Part shown: positions 63,317 through 64,000 of the stretch, piece by piece
Layout: every line of letters starts with the position of its first letter
Numbering within the stretch: the stretch's first letter is position 1
From: Glandiceps talaboti
Lineage: Eukaryota > Hemichordata > Enteropneusta > Spengelidae
DNA length: 64,000 nt
Direction of reading: 5' to 3'
Assembly: GCF_964340395.1 (NCBI RefSeq)
Contig: NC_135552.1
Coordinates: forward strand, 18,707,181-18,771,180
Notes under the pieces: model-generated
What the model was told of the DNA's origin: nothing
The model's input: only the letters and a program-made list of their open reading frames with translations
The model's database searches: none
Made by a program: the position numbers and the translations under genes

Positions 63317-64000
63317 TATAATTCATAAAGCTGTTAAAGTTTACAAGTTCACTTTCTCCACATTCTGTTGTTCTGGATTTATACGTATAAATACTATCAT
63401 TCGTATCGTACCACTTACTTACTTAATACCCTACTAGCAATTGCAACAATCAATCAAACATAACACAACCGTACAGTTACTTCTCTTCATAGTAAGGTAA
63501 TGCTCTGTGCTCAAAATACAAGTTTCTCTCTATCTAACTATCAAAATATATACAACATATCTCTGTTTTTAAAAGATTATAGGAGAAGATATCTGTCCCA
63601 GCAGATGACTTAGACTGTCATGTTGCCATAGTAACTGAAGTGAATCAAGGTATAAGTCATTACTAAGTGATTGAAGGAGCCTGCCTTGTTAAGAATACAC
63701 AATAAAAAACATGAGTACACAAATAAGAACTGAACAAGGATACATAAAAAGAAATTGTCTGTTTTTGACAAAACCAAACTTGAAATTTTGAAGACTTCAG
63801 TTGGTTCGAAACTATCCCAGCATTTGTAGTGCGAAGTTGTTATACTAGCACTACTGACTACACTTCTGTATACTTATCATATCATATGGATGTCTGACGT
63901 ATCGACATCCAAAAACGGAAAAAAAATCTTCATGGTACTGTAACTTATTCAAACTTGTACATTTCAATATATTTGTTCTTTTTAAATCATTTTTTTTTTT

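Larger units (their letters stand above)
60409..64000. other. 3' flank of boule, no gene seen
   Basis: AT-rich DNA with microsatellites at 61,870-61,935 (GT-rich), 62,260-62,460 (CATA/CA) and 63,161-63,236 (CT then CA). No motif-bearing open frame was found. A minus-strand poly(A) signal at 63,311-63,316 hints that the last 0.7 kb is the 3' UTR of a gene further right. Confidence 0.5.

Overview
This is a metazoan nuclear genomic window: AT-rich, with GT-AG introns every few hundred bases, many microsatellites and several DNA-transposon families. The proteins point to an invertebrate bilaterian, perhaps a marine one (hemichordate, echinoderm, cephalochordate or lophotrochozoan). I cannot fix the phylum by eye. 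All exon boundaries below were placed by hand from splice sites, phase and family motifs.

Layout. (1) Positions 1-36,925, plus strand: the 3' part of a very divergent dynein heavy chain gene, most likely DNHD1-like. I join 40 exons (363-36,429) into one open frame of about 2,864 residues, covering AAA3, AAA4, the stalk with its microtubule-binding tip, AAA5, AAA6 and the C-terminal domain. The 5' end (tail, AAA1, AAA2) lies left of the window. (2) Positions 13,389-15,458, minus strand: an intronless TRIM-NHL gene (RING, B-box, coiled coil, filamin repeat, NHL repeats) nested in a 3.6 kb dynein intron. (3) Positions 36,925-43,651: intergenic DNA with a CpG-containing, E2F/CRE-bearing stretch that may be a promoter or first exon, a fold-back element, tandem repeats and microsatellites. 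(4) Positions 43,652-58,677, plus strand: a boule (BOLL) gene of the DAZ family with a 6.8 kb first intron, an RRM split over four exons and a Pro/Gln/Thr-rich C-terminal half; its 3' UTR probably ends near 60,410. (5) Positions 60,410-64,000: no gene seen, but a minus-strand poly(A) signal at 63,311 suggests a convergent gene to the right.

Functional reading. DNHD1 (sperm flagellum) and Boule (germline translational control) are both male-germline genes, so this may be a germline-expressed neighbourhood; that is inference. The firmest structural discoveries are a 2,175 bp hAT-type element with an exact 8-bp target duplication (30,221-32,411), a 135 bp hAT-type MITE with its own exact 8-bp duplication (17,583-17,733), and long fold-back elements (2,199-2,550 and about 41,531-41,785). 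Boule also has two frame-compatible alternative micro-exons, and splice donors in both large genes are tandemly duplicated. The dynein has a degenerate AAA4 P-loop and large low-complexity insertions.
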